Shown: positions 37,472 to 47,086, numbered from the stretch's first letter. The stretch: DNA of 64,000 nt from [Limnothrix rosea] IAM M-220 (GCF_001904615.1 NZ_MRBY01000014.1:1-64000), one strand, 5' to 3'. Program-made: numbers and translations. The notes: generated by a model from the sequence alone, not told the origin.

Positions 37472-39298
37472 TCAGTCTCGGATCTGGAGACGATTATCGG
37501 TGAGGAGACCACCAGCGGCTGCAATGCCTCCTTGCTTTTTCACATAAGTCGCGAGTGTCTCTCGCAATAACAAATTTGTGTCTTTGGTCGGTAAGTTATC
37601 TAATTTCACAGGTGCGAAACCTTCTAATGCACTGAGATGTTCCCACGGAAGCGCCGTTTGCCTTAAGAAGCTATGGCTGACGATCGTCAAGGTTTTTCCT
37701 AACTGATCTTGGAGGGGATGGTTGCCGACCCAAACATCTGAAATGCTAGTGCTATGGCGGTCTGCACCGAGGTGGATGGTGTAGCGAATTTGCGTACTGA
37801 ATTGAATAAACCCTCGCTCAAGATGGGGTTCACCGGGACGGTTGGCGCGGCGGGCATTGTCTAATAGAAATTGCCATAGTTGTTCTCCTGTCAGCTGAAA
37901 TAGTGTAAGGGTGTCGGCATAGGGCATCAGGGCAAACCAGTCGGCGTAGGTTAATGTGCCTTTTGGTAAACCTGTTTTAAGAATTGCGGCATCGGTCATT
38001 GCCAGATCAACGCCATAGCCTTGGGCTTTTACTTGGGTTAGCAGGCCTGCTGTGACAAAGTTGGCGATCGCCAACTCCCGACTTGCAAAATCATTTAAGA
38101 CCGCATCAATGCCTAAATCCGGATGGGGCTCGACGATACCAAGGGACTGATTTAATTTGTGCTTCAGGGACTGCACCACAGGCTCAACGTAATTGGTTTC
38201 AAAGGGTTGATCAATGGGTAGATCAGCCGTCGTCGTCAGTTTGGCATTGGTCACGGTGACGGTGTGCTGACTCTGTAAGGTTAGGGTCACTTCTCCGATG
38301 AAACGCCCCATGGCTCCGGCCTGCATGATCGGAATGCCATTGACGATATTTTTATGATTTAGCCCCGTTTCATTTAAAACATGGTGGGTGTGACCACCGA
38401 TAATCGCATCAACTGCCCCATAGGGTAAAGCTTCTGCGAGTTGGCGATCGCCATACCCTTCCACCGTAGCGCTCGTCGCGTGCAGATCATAGCCGAGGTG
38501 ACTCAAAATAATCAGCACATGGCAGTAGGGACGCAACACAGGCAGCAAATTATTAACCACATCCACCGGATCCGCAAACTGGAGTAATTTCGCTTCCGCA
38601 CTTTTCATTTGTGCCGTCGTCGTTAACCCAATAATGCCGACACGCACCCCTTTGATATCGATCAAAGCCGCAGGATGAACTTGCGACTTTAGGGGAGCCG
38701 GGACGTAGAGATTGGCAGACAAAACAGGAAAATTCTGGGCACGGCCAATAATTTGACTGAGAGTGTGTGTCCCTAAATCAAGATCATGGTTGCCCAATGT
38801 CGCCACATCCACCCCAAGCTCTTGATACAGCTCATAGGGATGATTTTGGTTTGCCATCAAAATATCGAAGGGTGTCCCCACCATATCGTCCCCTGCCGAA
38901 AGGAGCATTACGCCCCCCTGGGGATTGTCATAGTATTTTTGCCACTGGTGTTTATAACGGGAAACAATACGGGAAAAAATTGGCGAACAGCCCATCTCCG
39001 TTAGATGGCTCATCCGTCCGTGGAGATCATTAAAGTGAAGAATCTTTAAACGAAATGGAGTTTGAATCGGTAAGCTTGCAGCGGCGGGAATTTGATAACG
39101 ACTCGACAGTTCGGGCTCAACTTCGATATTGGTAATCGGTTGGGTAGCATTGCCCCATAGCAAAAATCGCTGTCGTCGATTGTGGGGAGTTTGAAACGGA
39201 CAAGCCCTGAGCGTTAGGGGATTATGGGCGGGAAATGCCACTTCTTCGCGGTGTGAAGGGAGTCGCTTTTTTTGACTAGGTTGTTTATCTCGTTGCAT
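37472..39298 (-). CDS. 5'-nucleotidase-family metallophosphatase
   Basis: The 608-residue product has the calcineurin-like metallophosphatase motifs LHFNDLHGRMSHL, LLSAGDDMVGTPF, TLGNHDLDLG, ILSHLGYD and IGGHTHHVLNETG (about residues 88-310). A C-terminal 5'-nucleotidase domain follows (ALMPYADTLTLFQLTGEQLWQFL). This is the UshA/bifunctional 2',3'-cyclic phosphodiesterase layout for nucleotide scavenging. Such proteins are normally secreted, but no standard signal peptide is visible in the first 60 residues, which are basic and Pro-rich. A C-terminal anchor may be out of frame downstream. Confidence 0.85.
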   Translation of the reverse strand: MQRDKQPSQKKRLPSHREEVAFPAHNPLTLRACPFQTPHNRRQRFLLWGNATQPITNIEVEPELSSRYQIPAAASLPIQTPFRLKILHFNDLHGRMSHLTEMGCSPIFSRIVSRYKHQWQKYYDNPQGGVMLLSAGDDMVGTPFDILMANQNHPYELYQELGVDVATLGNHDLDLGTHTLSQIIGRAQNFPVLSANLYVPAPLKSQVHPAALIDIKGVRVGIIGLTTTAQMKSAEAKLLQFADPVDVVNNLLPVLRPYCHVLIILSHLGYDLHATSATVEGYGDRQLAEALPYGAVDAIIGGHTHHVLNETGLNHKNIVNGIPIMQAGAMGRFIGEVTLTLQSQHTVTVTNAKLTTTADLPIDQPFETNYVEPVVQSLKHKLNQSLGIVEPHPDLGIDAVLNDFASRELAIANFVTAGLLTQVKAQGYGVDLAMTDAAILKTGLPKGTLTYADWFALMPYADTLTLFQLTGEQLWQFLLDNARRANRPGEPHLERGFIQFSTQIRYTIHLGADRHSTSISDVWVGNHPLQDQLGKTLTIVSHSFLRQTALPWEHLSALEGFAPVKLDNLPTKDTNLLLRETLATYVKKQGGIAAAGGLLTDNRLQIRD

Positions 39299-39492
39299 TA
39301 TCCCATGATTTTAAGGTTGAAATCGGGCTAGGTTAAAGCCTCAAATGATCAGCTCTTGCGAATGTTAAATACAACAATTTAACAAGCTATTTTTTATTTT
39401 TTGGCAGGTGGACAAAAGGAATTATGAGCCTAAATGATTGACCAAGTTGATTCCTTTCGGTGTAGCTATCCTATGACAAGGAGGAATACTTA

Positions 39493-39543
39493 GTGACAGT
39501 TTTCTGGAATGCTTTACCTCTGTGTTTCAGGGAATTTCTCTGA
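39493..39543 (+). CDS. Possible 16-residue micro-protein
   Basis: A GTG at 39493 is preceded eight bases upstream by a strong AAGGAGG (39478-39484). The frame reads MTVFWNALPLCFREFL and then stops. The ribosome binding site is better than that of many real genes here, but the frame is so short that it may be a leader peptide or chance. Family not recognised. Confidence 0.25.
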   Translation: MTVFWNALPLCFREFL

Positions 39544-39662
39544 GATTTACATAGTTCATTAATCGTGAAGTTAAGGGAATGTTATTTTTTTAGCTCATTT
39601 AGTTATGGTCAAATATTGGTCGAAGCCCATCCATGGGAGATGAATCGATCAAGGGTCAATAA

Positions 39663-39692
39663 AAAGAGACACAGCGATGGCCATGTCCCTTT
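39663..39692 (-). terminator. Terminator after the mechanosensitive-channel gene
   Basis: On the minus strand, AAAGGGACA and TGTCTCTTT form a nine-pair stem with one G-U, followed by TTT. It lies about 105 bp downstream of the channel gene's stop. Confidence 0.65.
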
Positions 39693-39796
39693 TAGTCTCA
39701 AATAATTTTATTTAGAAAAAGTACTGTTCTAGCTTGAATTGTCTTTTTGAGAAATCACGATAGGTTTTAGAACAAATTTCTGGATTAAATACGTGA

Positions 39797-41425
39797 CTAG
39801 TACGTGGGTGGAGAGGGAGGAGTGGTGTTGTCATCTTTCATGGAATCCAACCAGTTACGAACCTGCTCACCAGCAATTTCTTTACCGCCAAGGCCAAAGG
39901 CAATGGCGATCGCCACAGCGATACCACCAGCGAGGAGACCGAAGGCAAGATTGACAATATTCGTTGCGATGCCCATTTGCTCCAGCGCCATTGCACCAAC
40001 AAGGGTGAGGATAATGATACGAGCGGCCTGACCAAGAATCTTGGACTGACGGGAGCCGGAGGAGGAGAGAGCACGGTAGGAAATATTGGAGAAGTATAGA
40101 CCTAAGGCAAAGATCAACAACGCCACTAAAACTTGACCGGCGATCGCCAAAATAATACCGACCACAGAAGTTAATGCCTCAATTTCAAGGACATCAACCG
40201 CCGTAAGGGTCGCGATCAAAAGAATAACAACGAGGGACACCGTACCCATCACCTGGGAAGGTGTTTTAGCGGGTTTACCTGCTTCACCATCGGCAGGCGT
40301 TGCGCCAATCATACCGTCAAGACCAAGCCAAGTGAGGACATTGTCAAAACCAAAACCCGTTAGGACATTGGTCACCAACTCAGACACATAATCACCAACA
40401 ACATAGGCAAAGGTCAGGATAATCGATGCACCGAGAATTTTCGGTAACAGCATCAATACTTGATCCAACATGGCGATCGCCGGCGTTGCAATGGCCTCAA
40501 TCTGAGCAACCTCTAACGCAGAAATCGCCACAGGGATCAACACTAAAATATAAGCAATCGTACCGAGGATCCAAGAAAGAGACTGACGACCGTCAGTACC
40601 CGTGAGACCCATCTTTGCACCGAAGCTATCCACACCAGTCGCTTTCAGGACATTAGTCACCAAACGACGGACAATCTGAGCAATAAACCAGCCCACAACG
40701 CCGATCAGAACGGCCGCAAACAGGTCAGGCAAGATCAGGAGAACTTCATCCACCAAACCCTGAAGTGGCGCAAGGGTGCTCTCTAGGCCAAGGGTTTCCA
40801 GAATTGGCGTGAGGAAGAAAAAGAAAACAAACCAATAAAGCGCATTACCGATAGTTTCAGTAACACCAAGGTCTTCCTGACCATCACCATCGAGGTCAAC
40901 CATTTCTTGGTTGAGACGCTTATCGAGATCGAAGGAGCCAAGACCTTTAATCACGATTAACCTGACAATGGTTGCAATCAGCCAAGCCACACCAAGCCAC
41001 AATGCTGCACCAAAAAGCTGGGGCACAAAATTAGTAACTTCGCTTAATAGCTCATTGAGAGGCGTATATACAGCATCGAGTTGCAACGTCTCAAGGGCAG
41101 CAACAATGGTGAATAAAATCACCAACCAAAAGGTCGTACCGGCAACCCATTTTTCAATGGGAAGATCTGTTTTTTCGTCTGCACCAGTCACCCAGGCAGC
41201 GATTTTATTGTCGATTTCTGTTCGACTGAGTAATCCTTGAATAATAGATTTGACAATAAGTGCCACGATCCAACCAACCACCAAAATGGCGATCGCCTTC
41301 ACGATGTTAATAGCGTCCATGCCAAGGAGATTTTTCAACTCATCTGGCAGGGCTTGCAACGCAATCAACGGGTGATAGGGGATCGATGTTGGCACAAGAG
41401 AAAGGGATTCAATCAACTGTGACAT
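39797..41425 (-). CDS. Mechanosensitive-channel-like membrane protein with repeated TM-helix domains
   Basis: The 542-residue product is strongly hydrophobic with about twelve membrane segments. A repeated unit recurs: a helix with a Gly/Ala-rich glycine-zipper (AIAILVVGWIVALIVKSII; FAAVLIGVVGWFIAQIVRRLV; GASIILTFAYVVGDYVSELV), each followed by a short soluble loop. These match the 'conserved TM helix' family related to MscS channels. The final hydrophobic segment (LAFGLLAGGIAVAIAIAFGLGGKE) is the best pore-helix candidate. I chose the ATG at 41425 (MSQLIESLSL) over a TTG at 41455. Confidence 0.75.
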   Translation of the reverse strand: MSQLIESLSLVPTSIPYHPLIALQALPDELKNLLGMDAINIVKAIAILVVGWIVALIVKSIIQGLLSRTEIDNKIAAWVTGADEKTDLPIEKWVAGTTFWLVILFTIVAALETLQLDAVYTPLNELLSEVTNFVPQLFGAALWLGVAWLIATIVRLIVIKGLGSFDLDKRLNQEMVDLDGDGQEDLGVTETIGNALYWFVFFFFLTPILETLGLESTLAPLQGLVDEVLLILPDLFAAVLIGVVGWFIAQIVRRLVTNVLKATGVDSFGAKMGLTGTDGRQSLSWILGTIAYILVLIPVAISALEVAQIEAIATPAIAMLDQVLMLLPKILGASIILTFAYVVGDYVSELVTNVLTGFGFDNVLTWLGLDGMIGATPADGEAGKPAKTPSQVMGTVSLVVILLIATLTAVDVLEIEALTSVVGIILAIAGQVLVALLIFALGLYFSNISYRALSSSGSRQSKILGQAARIIILTLVGAMALEQMGIATNIVNLAFGLLAGGIAVAIAIAFGLGGKEIAGEQVRNWLDSMKDDNTTPPSPPTY

Positions 41426-41631
41426 CGTTTCTAAACTCAAAATTCGAGTGTTCAATTTAAAAAATTATGACAAGAGTCCATAGATATACCTACGTAGTTT
41501 TGTCACAACCATAACCTTACAAAGAAGCAGAACATTATTCACCCGTCAAAAGTCTAAAATATCCAGAATTCGCTATATTTTTTGTCGTAACTTAAGGAAA
41601 ATCAACCTCAAAAGGTAAGTACAGAACATTC

Positions 41632-42075
41632 ATGGAAGTTTTTGAGCAATCAATCCAAGTTCGGGCAAGTGCGACTTGCATTGAACAATGTTTTACGGAT
41701 TTACCGACCATGCACCGTTGGCTCAATCCGATGTTGCGCTGTGAGCCTGTCGGCCAAGAGTGGAGTACGGCTTTAGAGAGTCGCAGTCGTTTTTGGCTCA
41801 GGATTCCCCTTGTTAATCTGGTGCTCAATAATCAAGTGGTGGAGCGGGAACCGGGCTTAATCGTCTGGCAGTTTTCTGGTTTTTTCCGGGGGCGGGATCG
41901 CTGGGAATGTGTCCCTAATGAAACGGGTACACAATTGATCAATCGTTTTCAGTTTGACATTCCTAATCCTATGATCCGCTGGGGGTTCCATCTGTTTGCG
42001 GCTCGCCTGACTAAAAAAGATATGCAGGCGCAATTACGGCGCATTAAGGCGATCGCCGAATCTATCCAACCCTAA
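41632..42075 (+). CDS. SRPBCC (START-like) family protein
   Basis: The 147-residue product fits the polyketide-cyclase/SRPBCC fold: an opening strand MEVFEQSIQVRASATCIEQCFTDLPTMHRW, a central sheet, and a long C-terminal helix (RLTKKDMQAQLRRIKAIAES). Such proteins bind hydrophobic ligands in a deep pocket. The ligand here is unknown. It starts 176 bp after the divergent channel gene. Confidence 0.75.
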   Translation: MEVFEQSIQVRASATCIEQCFTDLPTMHRWLNPMLRCEPVGQEWSTALESRSRFWLRIPLVNLVLNNQVVEREPGLIVWQFSGFFRGRDRWECVPNETGTQLINRFQFDIPNPMIRWGFHLFAARLTKKDMQAQLRRIKAIAESIQP

Positions 42076-42211
42076 TGGGCTCACAAGTCTCTAGGGACAA
42101 CCATCGACGGTCAGATAACGGTCAGATAAACGATAGGCAAATGGATCGAGAAAGTTTTAGGTCTCAGAAAACGTTTAAGATAAAACAAGCAACATAATTC
42201 CCTGAATGTGA

Positions 42212-42484
42212 ATGTATAGTCTCGATCTCACACTGAAATATAGCCCCATGCCAGTTTCCGTCCAACGTAAAGAGGAAGAGGCAGCCAAAGCACTGTACCA
42301 ATCTGTACTAGAGGCCATGAAAGCAGACCCCGCAACGATTGTCGAACTCACTTGCGAAAAGGATGAAGACAAAAAAGTAGCGTTTGTAAGTGATCAGATC
42401 AGTGCAGTCATTCTCAACAAACGTAGTGGTGCAGCCGCTTCTGGTCGGACACCGGGCTTCTTTGCAACCCAAAATGCCGAATAG
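42212..42484 (+). CDS. UPF0367 family protein (conserved in cyanobacteria)
   Basis: The 90-residue product begins MYSLDLTLKYSPMPVSVQRK and continues YQSVLEAMKADPATIVELTCEKDEDKKVAFVSDQISAVIL, the pattern of the cyanobacterial UPF0367 family. No function has been assigned to this family to my knowledge. It is small, soluble and slightly acidic. A variable, probably disordered tail follows after residue 74. Confidence 0.8.
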   Translation: MYSLDLTLKYSPMPVSVQRKEEEAAKALYQSVLEAMKADPATIVELTCEKDEDKKVAFVSDQISAVILNKRSGAAASGRTPGFFATQNAE

Positions 42485-42554
42485 GTTTCTAGCTTTGCTT
42501 TGGGAGGCTTACGGATGGTAGGTCTCTTTTTTTATTTATTTTTCTTTCTAGCCC

Positions 42555-43223
42555 ATGACTATGCCGGCGATCGCCGTTCAGAATCTCAACTTTAGTTGGC
42601 AATCCGACCGCAAAATCCTTGACCATTGCAATCTCGACGTTCCCAAAGGTGAATTTTGGATGCTCCTCGGCGCTAATGGCAGCGGTAAATCCACCTTACT
42701 TCGCATCCTCGCCGGGCTCCTCCAACCAACCTCTGGGGCAGTAAAACTTACCCAACCCCTCGGCTTTGTCTTCCAAAATCCCGACCATCAGCTGGTGATG
42801 CCCACAGTAGGCGCTGATGTTGCGTTTGGATTAGTCGCCGAAAAATTATCAATGCAAGCCACCAAAGAACGGGTTTCCGAAGCCCTGACAGCAGTCGGCT
42901 TAGAAGCCTTTGCCCGCCGTCCAATCTATGCCCTCAGCGGTGGACAGAAACAACGAGTAGCGATTGCCGGGGCGATCGCCCGCCATTGCGAAGTACTACT
43001 CCTCGACGAACCGACCGCCTTACTAGACGGCGATACCCAACTCGACCTTGTACGGCAAGTCCGCAACCTCGTCAAAGAACGAGGCATGACCGCCCTCTGG
43101 GTGACCCACCGCCTCGACGAACTAGACTACAGCGATGGCGCTTTCCTACTAGAAGATGGTCGCGTCGTTGAACAAGGCAACCCCCAAAAACTAAAACATC
43201 GTCTCCAAACAACCCACCCTTAA
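42555..43223 (+). CDS. ABC transporter ATP-binding protein (CbiO/EcfA-like)
   Basis: The 222-residue ATPase has Walker A (LLGANGSGKSTLL), the Q-loop (FVFQNPDHQLVM), the signature (ALSGGQKQRVAIAG), Walker B (EVLLLDEPTALLD) and the switch His (WVTHRL). The FQNPDHQL Q-loop is typical of energy-coupling-factor and cobalt/nickel transporters. In cyanobacteria such stand-alone ATPases often pair with a membrane subunit encoded elsewhere; no partner is here. The dut gene starts 31 bp downstream. Confidence 0.88.
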   Translation: MTMPAIAVQNLNFSWQSDRKILDHCNLDVPKGEFWMLLGANGSGKSTLLRILAGLLQPTSGAVKLTQPLGFVFQNPDHQLVMPTVGADVAFGLVAEKLSMQATKERVSEALTAVGLEAFARRPIYALSGGQKQRVAIAGAIARHCEVLLLDEPTALLDGDTQLDLVRQVRNLVKERGMTALWVTHRLDELDYSDGAFLLEDGRVVEQGNPQKLKHRLQTTHP

Positions 43224-43254
43224 ATCCCACCCTTAACCATTCTTCCTTTTTTCC

Positions 43255-43683
43255 ATGGATCTCCGTCTCCGTAAACTCCACCCCGATGCCATCATTCCCC
43301 AGTACCAACACCAAGGCGACGCAGGCATAGACTTACACGCCATTGAAGCCATGGCGATCGCCCCCCAGACCACCGCCCTCATCAAAACAGGACTAGCCGC
43401 CGAAATCCCCCTCACAACAGAACTACAAATCCGTCCCCGTAGCGGACTAGCCCTCAAACACAGCATCACAGTACTCAATACCCCCGGCACAATAGATGCC
43501 AACTATCGCGGCGAAATCGGGATTATTCTCATCAACCACGGCTCTGAAACATTCCAAGTCACACCCGGCATGAGAGTTGCCCAAATGGTCATGGCCAATA
43601 TTGTTCAGGCCAACATCATTGAAGTCACCGAACTTTCAAATACCACCAGAGGTTCGGACGGGTTCGGTTCTACAGGGCGGTAA
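43255..43683 (+). CDS. dut: Deoxyuridine 5'-triphosphate nucleotidohydrolase (dUTPase)
   Basis: The 142-residue trimeric dUTPase has all five motifs: [10 protein letters not shown] (motif 1), [13 protein letters not shown] (2), [15 protein letters not shown] (3), MRVAQMVMA (4) and [11 protein letters not shown] (5). It hydrolyses dUTP to dUMP and pyrophosphate, keeping uracil out of DNA. It follows the ABC ATPase by 31 bp on the same strand and may be cotranscribed. The C-terminal motif 5 is complete. Confidence 0.97.
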   Translation: MDLRLRKLHPDAIIPQYQHQGDAGIDLHAIEAMAIAPQTTALIKTGLAAEIPLTTELQIRPRSGLALKHSITVLNTPGTIDANYRGEIGIILINHGSETFQVTPGMRVAQMVMANIVQANIIEVTELSNTTRGSDGFGSTGR

Positions 43684-43748
43684 TTTTCCATAACACTAAG
43701 CTAAATTAGAAATAACAGCGCAGTTGGCAATAGGTTGCAAGAATCCCA

Positions 43749-44612
43749 ATGGACTTATCTTTATTTGTAGGCGTATTCTTTGGTGGCATTGGCTCATTTG
43801 CCATCCTCAAAACACTCCACAAAAAAGAAGTCGCCAAACTCAAAAGATATTTCTCCAACCAACAAGAAACCTACGCCGAAGAATTTCAACAAAAAGTCAA
43901 ATCCCACGGCGAACTTATTAGCGAACAGCAAGCCCGCTACATCGCTGAAATCGAAAAGCTCCAACAACAAATCCATCAGCAAACAGCCGAAAAAGAAAAT
44001 GTTCTGACACAGCTTGAAAAAGAAAAAGAACTAAACCACGCTCACCAGAAAAAACTCCGCGAAAACAATCAAGACATTGACGAAATCCTCGAATCCTTAG
44101 AAAAACACCAGCAAAGTCTCATTGACAGCAAAGACGTAGAAATCCAAGCCCTACAAGCACAAAATAAAATCCTTGCCATCAATCTTGAGCAGCTTAAGGT
44201 GGAGCTATTTACTCTCAAGCAAAATCGCATTGCAAAAACTGCGCAAAACGATGAGACTGGCGACTCTTCCAGTTGGACAATCGATCAAATTACTGAGCTT
44301 TTACAAACCTTATTTCCAGATATAACCTTACTACGAGATTCTGTAGCCGTACTAGCTTCACAGCCAGAAAATCTCGTCAAACTCATTAAAGCCATTAAAG
44401 ATATTTATGACGGTCATCCCTATTCACCGACAAAAGTTAGAGCGACAGATAAAAAATGGACAGAATGTCGTGTCCCTCACATTAATTTAATGCGCATCTA
44501 TTTTCAGAAGTGCAAAAAAGCATCTGGCTATCAAATTCTGATTTCACCTAAAAAAAATCAAAAAAGCCAAGATCAAGATTACGAATGGCTCAAAAGTCAC
44601 CAAGCTTGTTAG
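43749..44612 (+). CDS. Membrane-anchored coiled-coil protein, unknown function
   Basis: The 287-residue product has an N-terminal hydrophobic segment (LSLFVGVFFGGIGSFAIL), a long coiled coil (about residues 30-165, rich in Glu, Gln and Lys), and a C-terminal globular part (VRATDKKWTECRVPHINLMRIYFQKCKKASGYQILISPKK). The last part resembles small toxin-like or ParE-like folds in its Arg/Tyr pattern, but this is too weak to name. It lies 65 bp after dut and may share its transcript. Confidence 0.6.
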   Translation: MDLSLFVGVFFGGIGSFAILKTLHKKEVAKLKRYFSNQQETYAEEFQQKVKSHGELISEQQARYIAEIEKLQQQIHQQTAEKENVLTQLEKEKELNHAHQKKLRENNQDIDEILESLEKHQQSLIDSKDVEIQALQAQNKILAINLEQLKVELFTLKQNRIAKTAQNDETGDSSSWTIDQITELLQTLFPDITLLRDSVAVLASQPENLVKLIKAIKDIYDGHPYSPTKVRATDKKWTECRVPHINLMRIYFQKCKKASGYQILISPKKNQKSQDQDYEWLKSHQAC

Positions 44613-44624
44613 CACTTGAAAATG

Positions 44625-45023
44625 TCAAGGATGATCAATAGTTGTTTCTATGGTGAGTTGCTCAGATAAAAAACGATGGACTGGACAACGATCGCCGATC
44701 TCCTTGAGCCGTGCCCTCTGAGCTTCATCTAAATCCCCCGAAAATATGAGTTGTGCTTGCACAAAAGGTTTTTCCTTAGCAGAAGACCGTTCATAATTTA
44801 TCTGGACATCGACAGTATCCAGAGACCACCCCCTACGCTCCGCATACATCCTGATCGTAATGGCTTTGCAAGCCCCCAAACCCGCCAAAACATATTCCAT
44901 GGGAGTCGCCCCGCGATCATCACCACCAATGCTTGAGGGTTCATCAGCAACAAATTGAAAATCACGAACAGAAACGTTTTGACCATAGCGTGTGCCGTTG
45001 GATGAAACATTGATCGTTGCCAT
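44625..45023 (-). CDS. OsmC family peroxide-reducing protein
   Basis: The 132-residue product has the OsmC/Ohr fold: GGDDRGATPMEYVLAGLGACKAITIRMYAERRGW with one conserved Cys, and the second region KEIGDRCPVHRFLS with the other. The two Cys would reduce organic hydroperoxides. It is the last gene of a tetR-cupin-osmC cluster on the minus strand, which suggests an oxidative or electrophile stress module. Confidence 0.88.
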   Translation of the reverse strand: MATINVSSNGTRYGQNVSVRDFQFVADEPSSIGGDDRGATPMEYVLAGLGACKAITIRMYAERRGWSLDTVDVQINYERSSAKEKPFVQAQLIFSGDLDEAQRARLKEIGDRCPVHRFLSEQLTIETTIDHP

Positions 45024-45061
45024 AACAAAATACCTACAAATTATTTGATGTCATCAACCGA

Positions 45062-45715
45062 TTAGGATAAATGCCCTGTTTTGACATAGATAAGGCAACC
45101 TTCGTCACTAAAAGGTGTGTGAATACTATTGGGCGGATTCCGTAGCCAAGTACCTTGAGGATAAACGCCTTGTTCGTCAGCAAAAGTTCCTTCTAGGACG
45201 AAAATTTCTTCACCTCCCCAATGGCGATGGGTTTGAAATTTTGTGCCCGACTCCCATTTCACAAGAGCCACACTTTCAGTGCCATGGGCATGGAGTGGCA
45301 GTACGCTCAACCCCCTCACCATTCCCGGCAACCAATGTTCTGCATTAGTATCAATGACTTTTTGTTGATCATCTTCAGGCGACATTTGCCAAAGCTTAAC
45401 GAAAATAGTACAGCCCGCTTCGCTAAAGGGAGTATGGCTAGAGCCAACGGGATTGCGCCCATAGGTTCCCGGAGGATAATCGCCATGCTCATCGGAAAAG
45501 ATACCTTCTAGAACAAAAAACTCCTCACCGCCACCGTGGGTATGGGCAGAAAAATGACTACCCGGTGCATATTTCACTAAAGAAGTTGCCCGCGCGACTT
45601 CTGCGCCATCTCGATCTAACATGCGCCTTTGCACACCTCCCATTGGGGACGCTTGCCAATCTAACTGTTCGGTTTCAATAACAGCTCGCTGGTTTAAGTC
45701 GGCATTAATTTTCAT
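45062..45715 (-). CDS. Double-cupin ChrR-like protein
   Basis: The 217-residue product contains two tandem cupin repeats. The first has FSAHTHGGGEEFFVLEGIF...SSHTPF and the second FQTHRHWGGEEIFVLEGTF...SIHTPF, each with the His-His-Glu-His metal set. It resembles the cupin part of ChrR anti-sigma factors, but no N-terminal zinc anti-sigma domain is present, so it is more likely an enzyme or sensor than an anti-sigma factor. It lies between the tetR and osmC genes with about 40-bp gaps. Confidence 0.85.
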   Translation of the reverse strand: MKINADLNQRAVIETEQLDWQASPMGGVQRRMLDRDGAEVARATSLVKYAPGSHFSAHTHGGGEEFFVLEGIFSDEHGDYPPGTYGRNPVGSSHTPFSEAGCTIFVKLWQMSPEDDQQKVIDTNAEHWLPGMVRGLSVLPLHAHGTESVALVKWESGTKFQTHRHWGGEEIFVLEGTFADEQGVYPQGTWLRNPPNSIHTPFSDEGCLIYVKTGHLS

Positions 45716-45755
45716 ACATTAACGAAATTAGCGTACAGTTGAGCACCATCAATAT

Positions 45756-46334
45756 TTAAAATTCCATGGAAAATTTAGCACCCAAGAGTGGCTCAATAAT
45801 TTGATCAAAGGTTTCAAAGGGATTGTTTGAAGAGCGGGCAATCAGTTGTGCGCCTTGCAATAGTGCAATTAACCCCTTTGCTTCGACCTGCACCGAAGAG
45901 GAACATTCCCACAAACCAGCGTTACAACCTTTCTGTAAAAGCTCAACAAGCCAAGCCTCTGCTTCTTGAAAAAATAACTGGATTTCCGCTTGGGTCGCTT
46001 CTGGTAAAACAGCAAAATCGGCTGACAGCATGGCACATAGACAAATTTGATTTTTGTCGAGGCCATGGCGGTATAAACCAGTAAATTGCATCAGCTGAAC
46101 GTCAAAACGTGTCGATGAGGCTGCAATCCAAGCGCAATCTCGACCCATATTTTTGCGATATCGTTTAACTAGCGATCGCACTAGATTGTCTTTAGAGGCA
46201 AAGTGATAGTGGATACTGGCCTTGCGAATACCGACTTCCTCGGCAATATCGGCATAACTAAAGGCGCTATAGCCTCGATTACGGACAATATCTTGGGCAA
46301 CGTCAAGTATTTTAGTGGCTGTTTTACTTTCCAT
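45756..46334 (-). CDS. TetR-family transcriptional regulator
   Basis: The 192-residue product has an N-terminal helix-turn-helix (ILDVAQDIVRNRGYSAFSYADIAEEVGIRKASIHYHFASKDNLV) and a C-terminal ligand-binding helical domain with Cys residues (QICLCAMLS; KGCNAGLWECSS). I chose MESKTATKIL at 46334, because the upstream in-frame part is not family-like and carries a HIP1 site. As first gene of the tetR-cupin-osmC cluster, it probably represses all three genes and itself. Confidence 0.88.
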   Translation of the reverse strand: MESKTATKILDVAQDIVRNRGYSAFSYADIAEEVGIRKASIHYHFASKDNLVRSLVKRYRKNMGRDCAWIAASSTRFDVQLMQFTGLYRHGLDKNQICLCAMLSADFAVLPEATQAEIQLFFQEAEAWLVELLQKGCNAGLWECSSSVQVEAKGLIALLQGAQLIARSSNNPFETFDQIIEPLLGAKFSMEF

Positions 46335-46636
46335 ACATAAAGCACCTACCATTTGATAGGTTGGTTTCAAGTTTGTTTTTTTGAAGAGTAGGCGATCGCC
46401 CAAGTTTTGATTAAAAAGTCATCTTAAATCTATAAGAATAGACCCTAACTGCGGCTTGACACAGATTTTTAATATTAAAAATAACGTTAATGATTACCGA
46501 AAAAAATTAGGCTTTCAGAAATGGATCCTTTTTTTCTAGATCGCCATATCAAATTGATTTTGTCGGGAGCGTAGCGAATGTAAAGACTTGTGATAATCTG
46601 GCTTGTGGCTTTCGTAACTGTCATAAGGAGAATATT

Positions 46637-47086
46637 GTGGAACGTACTTTTGTAATGGTGAAGCCCGACGGCGTACAGCGCGGCTTGGCTGGGAATGTCA
46701 TTGCTCGCTTTGAGGCAAAGGGTTTTAAGCTTGTCGGTCTCAAGCTTGTGTCCGTATCTAAGGAGCTTGCAGAAGAGCATTATGGTGTTCACAAGGAAAG
46801 ACCTTTCTTTGGTAGCCTTGTTTCCTTTATCACTTCCTCTCCTGTTGTGGCAATGGTTTGGGAAGGCAAGAATGTTATTTCTGCCGCGCGTACGCTCATC
46901 GGTGCAACGAATCCCATTGAGGCAGCACCCGGCACAATCCGTGGCGATTTCGGTATGGATATCGGCCGCAATTTGATTCATGGTTCCGACGGCGCTGATA
47001 CTGCGGCTAGCGAAATTGCACTTTGGTTTAACGAAGATGAGCTTGCGAGCTGGGAACCTGCAACAACGTCTTGGTTGTATGAATAA
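46637..47086 (+). CDS. ndk: Nucleoside diphosphate kinase
   Basis: The 149-residue product has the NDK start [33 protein letters not shown] and the active-site His in [20 protein letters not shown]. It transfers phosphate between NTPs and NDPs through a phospho-His. The start is GTG at 46637, seven to twelve bases after AAGGAG. A stem-loop terminator follows at 47231. Confidence 0.97.
   Translation: MERTFVMVKPDGVQRGLAGNVIARFEAKGFKLVGLKLVSVSKELAEEHYGVHKERPFFGSLVSFITSSPVVAMVWEGKNVISAARTLIGATNPIEAAPGTIRGDFGMDIGRNLIHGSDGADTAASEIALWFNEDELASWEPATTSWLYE

Larger units (their letters stand above)
39299..39796. other. 498-bp intergenic region with terminator and possible micro-ORF
   Basis: Apart from the 16-codon frame at 39493-39543 and the terminator at 39663-39692, I see A/T-rich sequence without a recognised gene, tRNA or riboswitch. 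Confidence 0.5.
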
